Below are positions 26,848 through 36,574 of a stretch of DNA of 64,000 bases, piece by piece. This stretch comes from Arthrobacter dokdonellae (GTDB taxonomy: Bacteria > Actinomycetota > Actinomycetes > Actinomycetales > Micrococcaceae), in NCBI RefSeq assembly GCF_003268655.1, contig NZ_CP029642.1, forward strand, positions 4,295,123-4,359,122. The letters are read 5' to 3'. The notes under the pieces were generated by a model. It ran no database searches, was not told the DNA's origin, and saw only the letters and a program-made list of their open reading frames with translations. The translations under genes were made by a program, and so were the position numbers. Every line of letters starts with the position of its first letter. Position 1 is the first letter of the stretch.

Positions 26848-27666
26848 GTGACTATTGTGACCCCGTACGAAGACCTCCTCAGGGACGTGCTGGCCAACGG
26901 CACGCAGAAATCGGACCGCACCGGCACCGGCACGCTCAGCGTCTTTGGCCGGCAGCTGCGCTTCGACCTTTCCGAGAGCTTCCCGTTGATCACCACCAAG
27001 CGGGTCCACTTCAGGTCGGTCGCCATGGAGCTGCTCTGGTTCCTGCGCGGCGACTCCAACGTGCGCTGGCTGCAGGATCACGGCGTGAAGATCTGGAATG
27101 AATGGGCGGACGACGCCGGGGAGCTTGGTCCGGTCTACGGCGTCCAGTGGCGCTCGTGGCCCACGCCGGACGGCGGGCACATCGACCAGATTTCCCAGGT
27201 CATGGAGTCCCTGCGGAGCAACCCGGATTCCCGCAGGCACATCGTCTCTGCCTGGAATGTGGGTGAGCTGAAGGACATGGCCCTGCCGCCGTGCCACGCG
27301 TTCTTCCAGTTCTACGTTGCCCCCACGGAGGACCGGCGCGGCAAGCTCAGCTGCCAGCTGTACCAGCGGTCGGCGGACACGTTCCTGGGCGTGCCGTTCA
27401 ACATTGCCTCCTACGCCCTTTTGACCATGATGATGGCGCAGCAGCTGGACCTGGAGCCGGGCGAATTCATCTGGACCGGCGGCGACGTGCACATCTACGA
27501 CGACCACGTGGACCAGGTCGCCGAGCAGCTCACCCGCGAGCCATACCCGTACCCGCAGCTGCGGTTCACGCGCAAGCCGTCCTCCATCTTTGACTACACC
27601 TTTGACGACCTTGAGCTGGTCAACTACCAGCACCACCCGACGATTAAGGCACCGATCGCCGTATGA
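26848..27666 (+). CDS. thyA: Thymidylate synthase
   Basis: Methylates dUMP to dTMP using 5,10-methylene-tetrahydrofolate. The 272-residue product has the nucleophilic Cys in [13 protein letters not shown], the folate/dUMP segment [19 protein letters not shown] and the Arg-rich [11 protein letters not shown] loop. The GTG start at 26848 is supported by the -10 box exactly 6 nt upstream; no Shine-Dalgarno is present. Its stop overlaps the folA start (ATGA), giving the classic thyA-folA unit that makes dTMP and regenerates tetrahydrofolate. Confidence 0.97.
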   Translation: MTIVTPYEDLLRDVLANGTQKSDRTGTGTLSVFGRQLRFDLSESFPLITTKRVHFRSVAMELLWFLRGDSNVRWLQDHGVKIWNEWADDAGELGPVYGVQWRSWPTPDGGHIDQISQVMESLRSNPDSRRHIVSAWNVGELKDMALPPCHAFFQFYVAPTEDRRGKLSCQLYQRSADTFLGVPFNIASYALLTMMMAQQLDLEPGEFIWTGGDVHIYDDHVDQVAEQLTREPYPYPQLRFTRKPSSIFDYTFDDLELVNYQHHPTIKAPIAV

Positions 27667-28259
27667 GCACCGACGCCGGCTCCCCCGGACAGCCCCCACA
27701 GTACCGCTTCACCCAGCCCATCGTGGGCATGATCTGGGCGCAAACCAACCAAGGCGTCATAGGCGCCGAGGGTGGCATGCCCTGGCACCTGCCCGAGGAC
27801 CTGGCCCACTTCAAGCGCGTCACCCAGGGCCACCCGGTGGTGATGGGCCGCAAGACGTGGGATTCGTTTCCGGAAAAGTACCGGCCGCTCCCCGGCCGCA
27901 CCAACATCGTGGTGACCCGGCAGGAAAACTGGGGCTCGACGCCGGACGCGAGTGGCGCCGTCGTGCTTGACTCCTTGGATCAGGCCCTGGTGGAGGCGCA
28001 GCTGTCCCCCGGCGGCGAGGAAGTGTGGGTGCTCGGCGGCGGACAGATCTTCGCCCAGGCGATCGACGACTGCAACGTCGCCGTCGTCACGGTTATTAAC
28101 ACGGATGTGCCAGGTGACACGCTGGCACCCGCGCTGGGCCCGGAGTGGACGTTCCGCGGCGCCACGCCCCAGGAGGGCTGGCGCACCGCCAAGAACGGCG
28201 CCGAATACCGCTTCACGTTGTGGGCCCGGGGCGAGTCCGAGTTTGAGGTGCCCGAATAA
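27663..28259 (+). CDS. folA: Dihydrofolate reductase
   Basis: Reduces dihydrofolate to tetrahydrofolate with NADPH; the target of trimethoprim. The 198-residue product has [20 protein letters not shown] (active-site Met20-like loop and the catalytic acid), [12 protein letters not shown] and [14 protein letters not shown] (nucleotide site). The N-terminus carries about 18 extra residues before the usual first strand, so a downstream start is conceivable, but the 4-bp overlap with thyA supports the start at 27663. Confidence 0.96.
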   Translation: MSTDAGSPGQPPQYRFTQPIVGMIWAQTNQGVIGAEGGMPWHLPEDLAHFKRVTQGHPVVMGRKTWDSFPEKYRPLPGRTNIVVTRQENWGSTPDASGAVVLDSLDQALVEAQLSPGGEEVWVLGGGQIFAQAIDDCNVAVVTVINTDVPGDTLAPALGPEWTFRGATPQEGWRTAKNGAEYRFTLWARGESEFEVPE

Positions 28260-28331
28260 GCCATCCGTGCGCGAGGCTGAGACGGCGTTCACCAGATGAC
28301 ACCAACTTGGCGGGGCTCTCCCCCTCCCGCC

Positions 28332-28337
28332 TAAACT
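28332..28337 (+). promoter_or_regulatory. Leaderless-type -10 box of asd
   Basis: TAAACT is followed by 6 nt and the ATG at 28344. Confidence 0.6.
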
Positions 28338-28343
28338 GGACGC

Positions 28344-29486
28344 ATGACCTCACTCAATGTTCCTTCCGTCGGCCTAGTTGGCTGGCGCGGCATGGTCGGT
28401 TCCGTCCTGATGCAGCGCATGCAGGACGAGGGCGACTTCGCAAGCATCAACCCCGTCTTCTTCTCCACTTCCAACGCCGGCGGCAAGGCCCCGGCATTGG
28501 CCGGTCCAGTCTCTGGCGAGACGGGCACGCTCGAAGACGCCTTTGACATTGACACGCTGGTCAAGCTGCCCATCATTGTCACCGCCCAGGGCGGCGACTA
28601 CACCAAGCGCGTCCACACCGAGCTGCGCGGCCGCGGCTGGGACGGCCTGTGGCTGGACGCAGCCTCCACGCTGCGCATGAACGAGGACTCGATCATCGTC
28701 CTGGACCCCATCAACCGCGACGTCATCGACAAGGGCCTGGTGAACGGCACCCGCGACTTCATCGGCGGCAACTGCACCGTCTCCTGCATGCTCATGGGCC
28801 TGGGCGGACTGTTCAAGAACAACCTGGTCGAGTGGGGCACGGCCATGACCTACCAGGCCGCGTCCGGCGGCGGCGCCCGCCACATGCGCGAGCTCCTCAA
28901 GCAGTTCGGAACGCTTAACAGCGAGGTGTCCAGCGAACTGGACGACCCGGCATCGGCCATCCTGGACATTGACCGCAAGGTCCTCGCCCACCAGCGCGAA
29001 GGCATCGACTCCAGCCAGTTCGGCGTGCCGCTGGCGGGCTCGCTCATCCCCTGGATCGACTCCGATCTGGGCAACGGGCAGTCGCGCGAGGAGTGGAAGG
29101 CCGGCGTGGAGACCAACAAGATCCTGGGCAACTCCGCGGACAACCGGGTCATCATGGACGGGCTCTGCGTGCGGATCGGTGCCATGCGCTCCCACTCGCA
29201 GGCGCTCACGCTCAAGCTGCGCGAGGACCTCCCGGTGGCCGAGATCGAAGCCCTGCTGGCCAACGACAACGAGTGGGCCAAGGTGGTGCCCAACACGAAG
29301 GAAGCGTCCATGGCGGACCTGACCCCGGTGGCCGCCTCCGGCACCCTGGACGTCCCCGTGGGCCGTATCCGCAAGATGGAGATGGGGCCGGAATACGTCA
29401 GCGCGTTCACCGTCGGCGACCAGCTCCTCTGGGGCGCGGCCGAGCCGCTGCGGCGCATGCTGGCCATCGCCACTGGCACGCTCTAG
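28344..29486 (+). CDS. asd: Aspartate-semialdehyde dehydrogenase, E. coli type
   Basis: Reduces aspartyl phosphate to aspartate semialdehyde for Lys, Met, Thr and diaminopimelate. The 380-residue product begins with the NADP loop [18 protein letters not shown]. The catalytic Cys is in [19 protein letters not shown], and [14 protein letters not shown] and [20 protein letters not shown] follow. These stretches match E. coli Asd almost word for word as I remember it, whereas the usual actinobacterial Asd (about 345 residues, GATGQVG loop) is a different clade. It is monocistronic, with no lysC partner in the window. The codon usage looks native, so any transfer is old. Confidence 0.95.
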   Translation: MTSLNVPSVGLVGWRGMVGSVLMQRMQDEGDFASINPVFFSTSNAGGKAPALAGPVSGETGTLEDAFDIDTLVKLPIIVTAQGGDYTKRVHTELRGRGWDGLWLDAASTLRMNEDSIIVLDPINRDVIDKGLVNGTRDFIGGNCTVSCMLMGLGGLFKNNLVEWGTAMTYQAASGGGARHMRELLKQFGTLNSEVSSELDDPASAILDIDRKVLAHQREGIDSSQFGVPLAGSLIPWIDSDLGNGQSREEWKAGVETNKILGNSADNRVIMDGLCVRIGAMRSHSQALTLKLREDLPVAEIEALLANDNEWAKVVPNTKEASMADLTPVAASGTLDVPVGRIRKMEMGPEYVSAFTVGDQLLWGAAEPLRRMLAIATGTL

Positions 29487-29491
29487 ACCCG

Positions 29492-29581
29492 GATCTGTGT
29501 TGCACTTCTTCGGCTGGATAGCGCCTTCCGGGACGGTTTTCGTCCAATGACGGTTTTCGTCCAATAAGTGCAACACAGATC
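29492..29581. repeat. 90-bp element: 16-bp inverted repeats around a doubled 17-mer
   Basis: GATCTGTGTTGCACTT (29492-29507) and its perfect inverse (29566-29581) bracket two back-to-back copies of GACGGTTTTCGTCCAAT (29532-29548, 29549-29565). It fills the gap between the convergent genes on both sides and could fold into a long stem. Confidence 0.9.
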
Positions 29582-29582
29582 T

Positions 29583-30797
29583 TTAGGTGGCGAGGAAGTT
29601 TGCGTAGTTCGCCGCAGATCTTTCCAGCGCCCTGTCCTGCGCCGGGCTGAGCCCGTCAAACAGCTCCGGAAGAACGACGCCGGCGACTTCCCGTTGTTTC
29701 TCGGCCGCGCCTTGCGCCTTGCGCCAGGTCCCGGCCACCCTGCCCCCTGCCACCACTGGTGCCTTGAACATGCCGTTGTTGCCGGGCACTGTCAGCGGCG
29801 CATGGTGTGGCGCAAGCGCGGCGCTCCTGTCCGTGTAGCCCAACAGGTATTCGTCAAAGCCGGGCAGCAGCAGGATGGTCCTGGCCCCGGGCAGCGTGCC
29901 GCCCAGCAATTCCGCCGTTTCCGGGGCCAGCAGGTAGCTTGTTCCGCCGCACTCCACGGATTCCAGCCCGCCAGCCACCTGGTCCAGCCCGGCCTTGATG
30001 TCCGCCAGGGTCAGCTTCGACCACCATTGGAAGTCCTTGATGGTGGCCGGGCCGTGGCTGCGGAAATACCGCAGGGCAAGCTCGGCCAACGCCTCCCCGC
30101 GTTCCAGGACACGGCGGTCCTTGATCCAATGGTCAGCCTGCACAAAGAACTGGGTGTTGCCGTTGCCCGCGGCCGCGTTCATGGGCCCCTGTACCAGTGA
30201 GCCCTCCACGCAGAGCAGCCACAGCAGGTGGATGCCCCGCTGGGCCGCGGTCCGCTGTCCCGCCGCTTCGAAGGCCCCCAGCAGCTCCTCCCGCGTCGCC
30301 CTGCCGCAGGAGCCGCCGTCCGGGCCGGCACTGGCGCCAGGACTGGCGGTGACGCCTGCCCCGCCCTTGCTACGGGTCCCGGCTTCCCGGCCCGGCGGTT
30401 CCAACAGCGCCAGGGCAACATCGCGCACCTGGTTGAGGTCCGGCGTCGTAATTCCCAACTGGCGGTGCCGGCCTGCCATGGATCCCAGCATCCGTCCCGA
30501 GGTCAGCGACAGGATCCACCCGAGGTCCTCGGCAGCCGTGACGTGGAGGGTGCCGCGCAGGGGCCACGAACGGACAATCTCCCCGCGGTTGAAGGCCGCC
30601 TCGACGCCGGCCCGGCCGGTGCCGGACGCACGGAGCCCGATGGACCACAGCGCGCCGGGGAGGTCCTGTCCCTGCAGTGCCGTCAGCCAACGCACAACGT
30701 CCACCGGCCCCGGGCTGGGACGGGTGGACGCGGGCAGGATCCATTGGGCCGCAAGGCGGAGGCGGGCAAGGACGGCGGGTGTGACGCTGGGGGCCAT
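29583..30797 (-). CDS. Winged-helix DNA-binding protein, HTH_42/YcaQ type
   Basis: 404 residues of the winged-helix repeat family that includes AlkX/YcaQ interstrand-crosslink glycosylases and AlkZ. Family features are the N-terminal VVRWLTALQGQDLPGALWSI, then IVRSWPLRGTLHVTAAEDLG (the WPMRGTLH-type motif), and LLLPGFDEYLLGYTDR near residue 320. Many annotated members bind DNA and some unhook crosslinks with a catalytic QxQ/QxD motif; here the stretch ALQGQDLPG contains QGQD, consistent with that. The start at 30797 is backed by a leaderless -10 box. DNA repair is the best guess, not proven. Confidence 0.82.
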   Translation of the reverse strand: MAPSVTPAVLARLRLAAQWILPASTRPSPGPVDVVRWLTALQGQDLPGALWSIGLRASGTGRAGVEAAFNRGEIVRSWPLRGTLHVTAAEDLGWILSLTSGRMLGSMAGRHRQLGITTPDLNQVRDVALALLEPPGREAGTRSKGGAGVTASPGASAGPDGGSCGRATREELLGAFEAAGQRTAAQRGIHLLWLLCVEGSLVQGPMNAAAGNGNTQFFVQADHWIKDRRVLERGEALAELALRYFRSHGPATIKDFQWWSKLTLADIKAGLDQVAGGLESVECGGTSYLLAPETAELLGGTLPGARTILLLPGFDEYLLGYTDRSAALAPHHAPLTVPGNNGMFKAPVVAGGRVAGTWRKAQGAAEKQREVAGVVLPELFDGLSPAQDRALERSAANYANFLAT

Positions 30798-30802
30798 CCC
30801 CC

Positions 30803-30808
30803 AAAGTA
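30803..30808 (-). promoter_or_regulatory. Leaderless-type -10 box
   Basis: On the minus strand TACTTT lies 5 nt before the ATG of the winged-helix gene (start 30797). Confidence 0.5.
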
Positions 30809-30897
30809 TCCCCGCCCACACAGCCGGCCCGCAATAGCCCCCACCCGCTCCCCAACCTCGTTCCTCGGCAAGGGCCACTCGCGGGCCTGGGCCCCTT

Positions 30898-30927
30898 CGA
30901 AAAACGTCCCGAAAGATCGTTTTTTCG
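30898..30927 (-). terminator. Hairpin downstream of the desaturase gene
   Basis: On the minus strand CGAAAAAACG pairs with CGTTTTTCG around an 11-nt centre, 33 nt after the desaturase stop. It is AT-rich and T-containing, so it is a plausible terminator. Confidence 0.5.
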
Positions 30928-30959
30928 ACCGTTATTGCAGGTCAGCTGTGGAGGGGGGG

Positions 30960-32084
30960 TCAGCGGGCGGAACGCAGCTGGGCCGTGATGGGGCATTCGA
31001 AGGGGTCGCGCTGGCCCAGGCCCACGCGGTTCAGGTAGCGCATGACGATCATGTAGGACTGGCCCAGGGTGGTTTCCGTGTACGTGATGTTCCGCTCGGC
31101 GCAGTACGCGCGGACCAAGGGCTGGACGGCCTTGAGGTTCTTGGAGGACATGGTCGGGAACAGGTGGTGCTCAATCTGGTAGTTCAGCCCGCCCATGCCG
31201 GCGTCGACCCACCATCCGCCGGAGATGTTGCGGCTCATCAGGGTCTGGCGGCGCATGAAGTCGATCTTGACGTCCTTGGGGACCAGCGGCATGCCCTTGT
31301 GGTTCGGGGCGAAGGAGCCGCCCATGTAGACACCGAGCGCCATGACCTGCACGGCGATAAAGGCAAGGCCCAGGCCCCAGCCAAGGAACCAGAGCGTGAA
31401 CGCCGGCAAGATGACCAGGCGGACCACCAGCATGGCGATTTCGGCCTTGCGCTCGGGGACAACCTGCTTGCGGTCGAGCACCCGGCGGACGGCGGAAATG
31501 TGAAGGTCCAGCGCCGCAAGCGTCAGCAGCGGGAAGAAGAACGCGCCCTGGCGGCGGGCGAACCACTTGGCGAAGCCGGTACGCTTGGCGGCGTTCTCGG
31601 GGTCAAACACCAAGGCGCCCGGATCGATGTCGCCATCCACGCCGATCTTGTTCGGGTTCAGGTGGTGCTTGCCGTGCTTGTTCATCCACCAGCCGTAGGA
31701 CAGGCCCACGAACAGGTTCCCGGCGAAACGGGCGAGCCAGGCGTTCTTCTTGGCGGAGGCGAACACCTGGCGATGCGCGGCGTCGTGCGAAAGAAAGGCG
31801 GTGTGCGTGCACAGGAAAGCGAACAGCACGGCGGTGACCAGCTGCCACCAGCTTTGCCCCAGCGTCAGGAACAGCGCCAGGACGGCCAGGTAGCCAAGGC
31901 TTTGACGGACAATCCGCGCCACGTACCACTTGATGTCGCGCTCCATGAGGCCGGCGTCGCGCGCCTGCTCGCAGAGCTGGATGAAGTCCGTGACGTGGCG
32001 GTCCCGGGTGGGGCGCTTGCGTGCGGGTTTGGCGGCGGGCGTTTCGTCGAGCAGGTCCGCGTGGTCCAATGTTGCCGATGACAT
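30960..32084 (-). CDS. Membrane fatty acid desaturase
   Basis: A 374-residue diiron desaturase of the FA_desaturase family. Three His boxes are visible: HDAAHRQ (near residue 100), NKHGKHHLNPN (near 135) and QIEHHLFP (near 305). Several membrane segments lie between (LAVLALFLTLGQSWWQLVTA and AFTLWFLGWGLGLAFIAVQ). The QIEHHLFP third box resembles front-end (delta-6/DesA3-like) desaturases. The start at 32084 has GGAGG 6 nt upstream. A stand-alone gene with its own upstream region of about 200 bp; temperature-dependent control is typical of the family but no signal is visible. Confidence 0.93.
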   Translation of the reverse strand: MSSATLDHADLLDETPAAKPARKRPTRDRHVTDFIQLCEQARDAGLMERDIKWYVARIVRQSLGYLAVLALFLTLGQSWWQLVTAVLFAFLCTHTAFLSHDAAHRQVFASAKKNAWLARFAGNLFVGLSYGWWMNKHGKHHLNPNKIGVDGDIDPGALVFDPENAAKRTGFAKWFARRQGAFFFPLLTLAALDLHISAVRRVLDRKQVVPERKAEIAMLVVRLVILPAFTLWFLGWGLGLAFIAVQVMALGVYMGGSFAPNHKGMPLVPKDVKIDFMRRQTLMSRNISGGWWVDAGMGGLNYQIEHHLFPTMSSKNLKAVQPLVRAYCAERNITYTETTLGQSYMIVMRYLNRVGLGQRDPFECPITAQLRSAR

Positions 32085-32235
32085 GGTGTTCCTCCAGTAC
32101 TTCACGGAGCTTAAAACACCGCGTTATGAGAAAGGTCTGAATCTTCCACTAACGCTACGGACCCTCCACTCCGGGCACATCACACCCGGGAGCCGTCTTG
32201 GCCCCGTACCGGGGTAGGGGTGGCGCCGTCATGAG

Positions 32236-32280
32236 TGAAGGAGCGTCCGCCGAAAAGGCCCCGGAACTGAAGGAGCGTCC
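32236..32280 (+). repeat. 32-bp-spaced dodecamer repeat, locus 1
   Basis: TGAAGGAGCGTC occurs at 32236-32247 and again at 32268-32279, exactly 32 bp apart. The 20-nt interval contains GCCGAAAAGGC. The same design recurs at 38462 and 56444. Confidence 0.8.
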
Positions 32281-32289
32281 GGGGGCGGG

Positions 32290-33368
<1,079 letters not shown>

Positions 33369-33372
<4 letters not shown>

Positions 33373-34802
33373 GCTTCAACAGTAGTGCCTTGCCTGGCAC
33401 CGGCCGTCGCGGTCTTGCGCACCACCGGCGTGAGCACAAAGGCCACCACCAGCATGACGAGGACGGCGAGCAGGGAATGGAGCACGCCGACGTGTTCGGC
33501 GAGCAGGCCCAGCACCGGCGGTCCGCCCAGGAAGGCGCCGTAGCCGATCGTCGAGACCACGGAGACGCGGGCAGCCGCGTGGTCGGGGTCGTCAGAGGCT
33601 GCGGACATGCCGACGGGGAACCCGAGCGCGGATCCCAGGCCCCAGAAAACGAGGGCGGCCAGGGCGACCTCCTGGGTGGGCGCGAACACAAAAACGGCCA
33701 GCCCGGCCACGGCCATGGCCGCGCTGACGCGCAGGGCGGCCACCCGGCCGTACCTGTCCAGGACCGTGGTGCCGGCGAAGCGCCCAACGGTCATGGCGGA
33801 GACGAAGATGCCATAGCCCAGCGCGCCGACGGCGTTGGAGGAGCCGTAGCCGTCCGCGAGGGCCAGCGCAACCCAGTCGCCCGCGGCGCCTTCGGCCAGG
33901 GCCAGGCCCAGGACCAGCACGCCGATCAGCACGGTGCGCGGGTCGCGCCAGGCGGCGGCGATCTTGGCCCTGCCGTCCAGCTTGGCCTGGGCCAGCCTGC
34001 GGCTTTCCGCGGCCAGGGCGGCAGCGGCGTCGACCGCCGGGTCGGCGGCAGGGTCGGCCGCCCGCTTGGCGGGGGCACGCGCCGTTGTGCCCGGCCTGAC
34101 GATGGGGATGGGTCCGGTGCCGGGCACGGAGTCCAGCTCGCCCAGCTGGACCGCGCCCTGCCCGCGTCCGGCCTCCGCGGAAAGCCGGTCCGCCTGGTAG
34201 TGGCGGGTGGCGAACCAGATGGCGGTCCACACAATCGCGGCCATGACGCCGACGTGGATGGCGACGGGAACGTGCACCAGGGCGGCGAGTGCGCCGAGCC
34301 CCGCGCCCACCACGGTGCCGACGCTGAACGAGCCATGCAGGCGCGGCATGATGTGCCGGCCCAGCGCCCGCTCCACGGCGGCGCCCTCAATATTGGAAGC
34401 GGTGTTGAAACTGGCGGTGCCCAAGCCCACGATGACCAGGCCCGCCCCCACCACCAGCGGGTTGATAAAGACGCTGGCGCCCACCCCCATGAGGACCAGG
34501 CCCACTGCCTGGATGGTGGTGCAGACGCGGGTGGTCAGCCTGGAGCCGAGCCGCAGCACCACCAGTCCGGAGGCGGCCACGGACACGAACGAGCCCAGGG
34601 ACATGCACAGCAGGATCAGCCCCACCGTGGCCGGCGTCAGGCCGAGCCCGTCGCGGATCGCCGGGATGCGGGACACCCAGGTGGAGAAGACCAGCCCGGA
34701 CCCGGCATAGGCGGTGACCACGCCGTTGCGCCAGGCATTGACGCCCGCCGTATCCGCGCCGGCGATGCTGGAATCAGCGCTGCTGGTGTTGGTTCCGCTC
34801 AC
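33369..34802 (-). CDS. MFS transporter (12-span, YbjJ-like)
   Basis: 477 residues. Motifs are STWVSRIPAIRDGLGLTPAT and LHGSFSVGTVVGAGLGALA in the N-half. A polar central loop of about 80 residues is rich in Ala/Pro/Asp and Arg (about 230-310), and WVALALADGYGSSNAVGALG opens the C-half. Relatives are annotated as inner-membrane YbjJ-type exporters of unknown substrate. It overlaps the genes on both sides by 4 bp, so it is translated as part of the operon. A link to cell-wall or fatty-acid precursors is suggested only by that context. Confidence 0.88.
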
Positions 34803-35224
34803 GCCACGCGGACCGTGGCCTGCGCCTTGACCAGCACCTTTTGCCCGTCGAGGGTGACGGCCAAGTCGATCCGGGCCGTCCCCGCGTCGGCGTCGAGGGC
34901 GCCGATGGTGCCGGAGACCTCGACGACGGCGCCCGGCTCCCCGTCCAGGTCGGCCACCGGCACCGGCTTGGTAAAGCGCGTGCCATAACCGACGACGGCG
35001 GCCGGGTCGCCTGCCCAGTCTGTCACCAGCTGCACCGCCGCGCCCATGGTGAACATGCCGTGGGCGATGACCCCGGGCAGTTCCACCTCGCGGGCAAAGC
35101 GCTCGTTCCAGTGGATGGGGTTGAAGTCGCCGGAAGCCCCGGCGTACTTCACCAGGTCGGCGCGGGAGATCTCAAGTGTCCGGCTGCCGATGTCCTGGCC
35201 GACCGCGAGTTCCGCAAGGTTCAT
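34799..35224 (-). CDS. MaoC-like hotdog dehydratase, HadB type
   Basis: 141 residues. The hydratase-2 motif is intact: YAGASGDFNPIHWNERFARE (catalytic Asp and His) followed by GVIAHGMFTMG. It probably works as a heterodimer with the neighbouring HadA-like subunit, dehydrating (3R)-hydroxyacyl-ACP or hydrating enoyl-CoA. In mycobacteria HadAB serves FAS-II mycolate synthesis; Arthrobacter does not make mycolates, so ordinary fatty-acid or CoA substrates are likelier. Its start overlaps the partner stop by 1 bp (TAATG). Confidence 0.9.
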   Translation of the reverse strand: MNLAELAVGQDIGSRTLEISRADLVKYAGASGDFNPIHWNERFAREVELPGVIAHGMFTMGAAVQLVTDWAGDPAAVVGYGTRFTKPVPVADLDGEPGAVVEVSGTIGALDADAGTARIDLAVTLDGQKVLVKAQATVRVA

Positions 35225-35673
35225 TACTGGCCCTCCCCGCGCACCAGGATGGCGGACACCGTAGTGGCAACGGCGTCCCCGGTCACGGTGGAAATTTCGG
35301 CGCGGGTGGTGATCATGGCGCCGCCGCCCATGGCCCGGACGGTGTCCACGTGGAGTTCGGCCACGAGCTCGTCGCCGGCCGTGATGGGGCGGTGGTGCGT
35401 GAATTTTTGCTCGGCGTGGACTACCCGGGAAAAATCGATCCCGGACTCGGGATCGTTGATCAGCTGGGCGTCGGCACGCTGCGCGACAATGATCGCGTAG
35501 GTCGGGGGCGCCACAAGGTCGGCGTGGCCCAGTTCCCGGGCGGCAGCGACGTCAAAGTGGGCGGGGTGGACGGCCTTGACGGCGCGCGCAAATTCGCGGA
35601 TGGACTCGCGGCCCACGCTGTACACGTCGCCGGCCGGGTAGCTTCGGCCCTGCAATTGGGGGTTGATGGTCAT
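35224..35673 (-). CDS. FAS1-like/HadA-type dehydratase subunit
   Basis: 149 residues of the MaoC-dehydratase N-terminal class. It has a hotdog fold without the catalytic Asp/His pair (APPTYAIIVAQRADAQLIND then VVHAEQKFTHHRPITAGDEL), as expected of the structural subunit. It is the first gene of the operon hadA-hadB-MFS-murB. The same pair next to murB is common in actinobacteria. Upstream lie the 110-bp tandem repeats. Confidence 0.88.
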   Translation of the reverse strand: MTINPQLQGRSYPAGDVYSVGRESIREFARAVKAVHPAHFDVAAARELGHADLVAPPTYAIIVAQRADAQLINDPESGIDFSRVVHAEQKFTHHRPITAGDELVAELHVDTVRAMGGGAMITTRAEISTVTGDAVATTVSAILVRGEGQ

Positions 35674-35682
35674 GATCCAAGC

Positions 35683-35902
35683 CTACCGGCCGAGGGGCCC
35701 CGGCATGGGCCCACGGCGGCGAGGGTCCCGCCGCGAGCTTGCGAGCGGTGGGAGCCGCCGGGGAGAAGCGAGGACGGGGAGGCCGGTGGGCGCTACCGGC
35801 CGAGGGGCCCCGGCATGGGCCCACGGCGGCGAGGGTCCCGCCGCGAGTTTGCGAGCGGTGGGAGCCGCCGGGGAGAAGCGAGGTCGGGGAGGTCGGTGGG
35901 CG
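35683..35902. repeat. Two 110-bp tandem repeats
   Basis: Units 35683-35792 and 35793-35902 differ at about four positions, and a third starts (CTACCGGG) at 35903. The unit contains ATGGGCCCAC then GGCGGCGAGGGTCCCGCCGC, which pairs with itself. It occupies most of the gap between hadA and the TetR gene. Its TGGGCCCACG...CGAGGG core recalls the 60-bp unit at 22346. Confidence 0.95.
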
Positions 35903-35928
35903 CTACCGGGCGGCGCATGCTGCGCACG

Positions 35929-36495
35929 CTAGGTCCGGGCACCCGATCCCATCCGCGCGACCACCGTCAGTAAGGACCGGACGTCAACGCTTCCGTCGGG
36001 TCCGGCGTCGTTCCCGGCATGCGTCGGAAGACCAAAAAGGGCCGCGTTGTAGTAGAGGCCGTCGCCGATGAGCATGACGGCGCGCGCGACCGAGGCGTCC
36101 TGGATGTCGCCGAGGATCAGCTGGTACCAGCGTTCGTGCATCTCGGAAAAGGCTGCGCGCACGGTGGTGTCGTCCCCCTGGGCCAGCCGCATGGCCGCAA
36201 CGACCGTGCGGTCGAACGTGGTTCCACCGAAGACGCTGGTGCGCACGTAGTAGTTGGCGCAGCCTTCCGGGTCTTTGGCCATCAGGGCAAAGTCAGCCTC
36301 GGCCAGTTGACGCATCTTCTCGACCAGGCCGGCCGTCAAGGCTTCCTTGCTTTTGAAGTGGTACAGCAGGCCACCCTTGGAGACGCCCGCAGCGGCCGCA
36401 ACCGCGTCCAGCGTGGCTGCCCGGGGGCCGTCGTTGATCAACAGGTCCTCGTACGCCTGCAGGACCCGGACGCGCGCGGACGGTGGTGTAGTCAT
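35929..36495 (-). CDS. TetR-family repressor
   Basis: 188 residues: N-terminal helix-turn-helix (ATLDAVAAAAGVSKGGLLYHF) and a variable ligand-binding domain. Divergent from an MFS exporter; the 79-bp intergenic region carries a doubled operator-like palindrome, so it probably represses the exporter and itself until a ligand binds. The ligand cannot be predicted. Confidence 0.93.
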   Translation of the reverse strand: MTTPPSARVRVLQAYEDLLINDGPRAATLDAVAAAAGVSKGGLLYHFKSKEALTAGLVEKMRQLAEADFALMAKDPEGCANYYVRTSVFGGTTFDRTVVAAMRLAQGDDTTVRAAFSEMHERWYQLILGDIQDASVARAVMLIGDGLYYNAALFGLPTHAGNDAGPDGSVDVRSLLTVVARMGSGART

Positions 36496-36520
36496 CCTTA
36501 CAGCCTACAAGAAGTGATGG

Positions 36521-36563
36521 ACTGTACCGTCCAGCCGGTTTACTGTACCGACTAGACGGTTTA
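36521..36563. promoter_or_regulatory. Doubled TetR operator
   Basis: Two near-identical 22-bp imperfect palindromes at 36521-36542 and 36542-36563 (ACTGTACCG...CGGTTTA), offset by 21 bp, i.e. two helical turns. The second covers the -10 box TAGAGT (36562-36567) of the MFS gene. Confidence 0.75.
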
Positions 36564-36574
36564 GAGTGGTTGTC

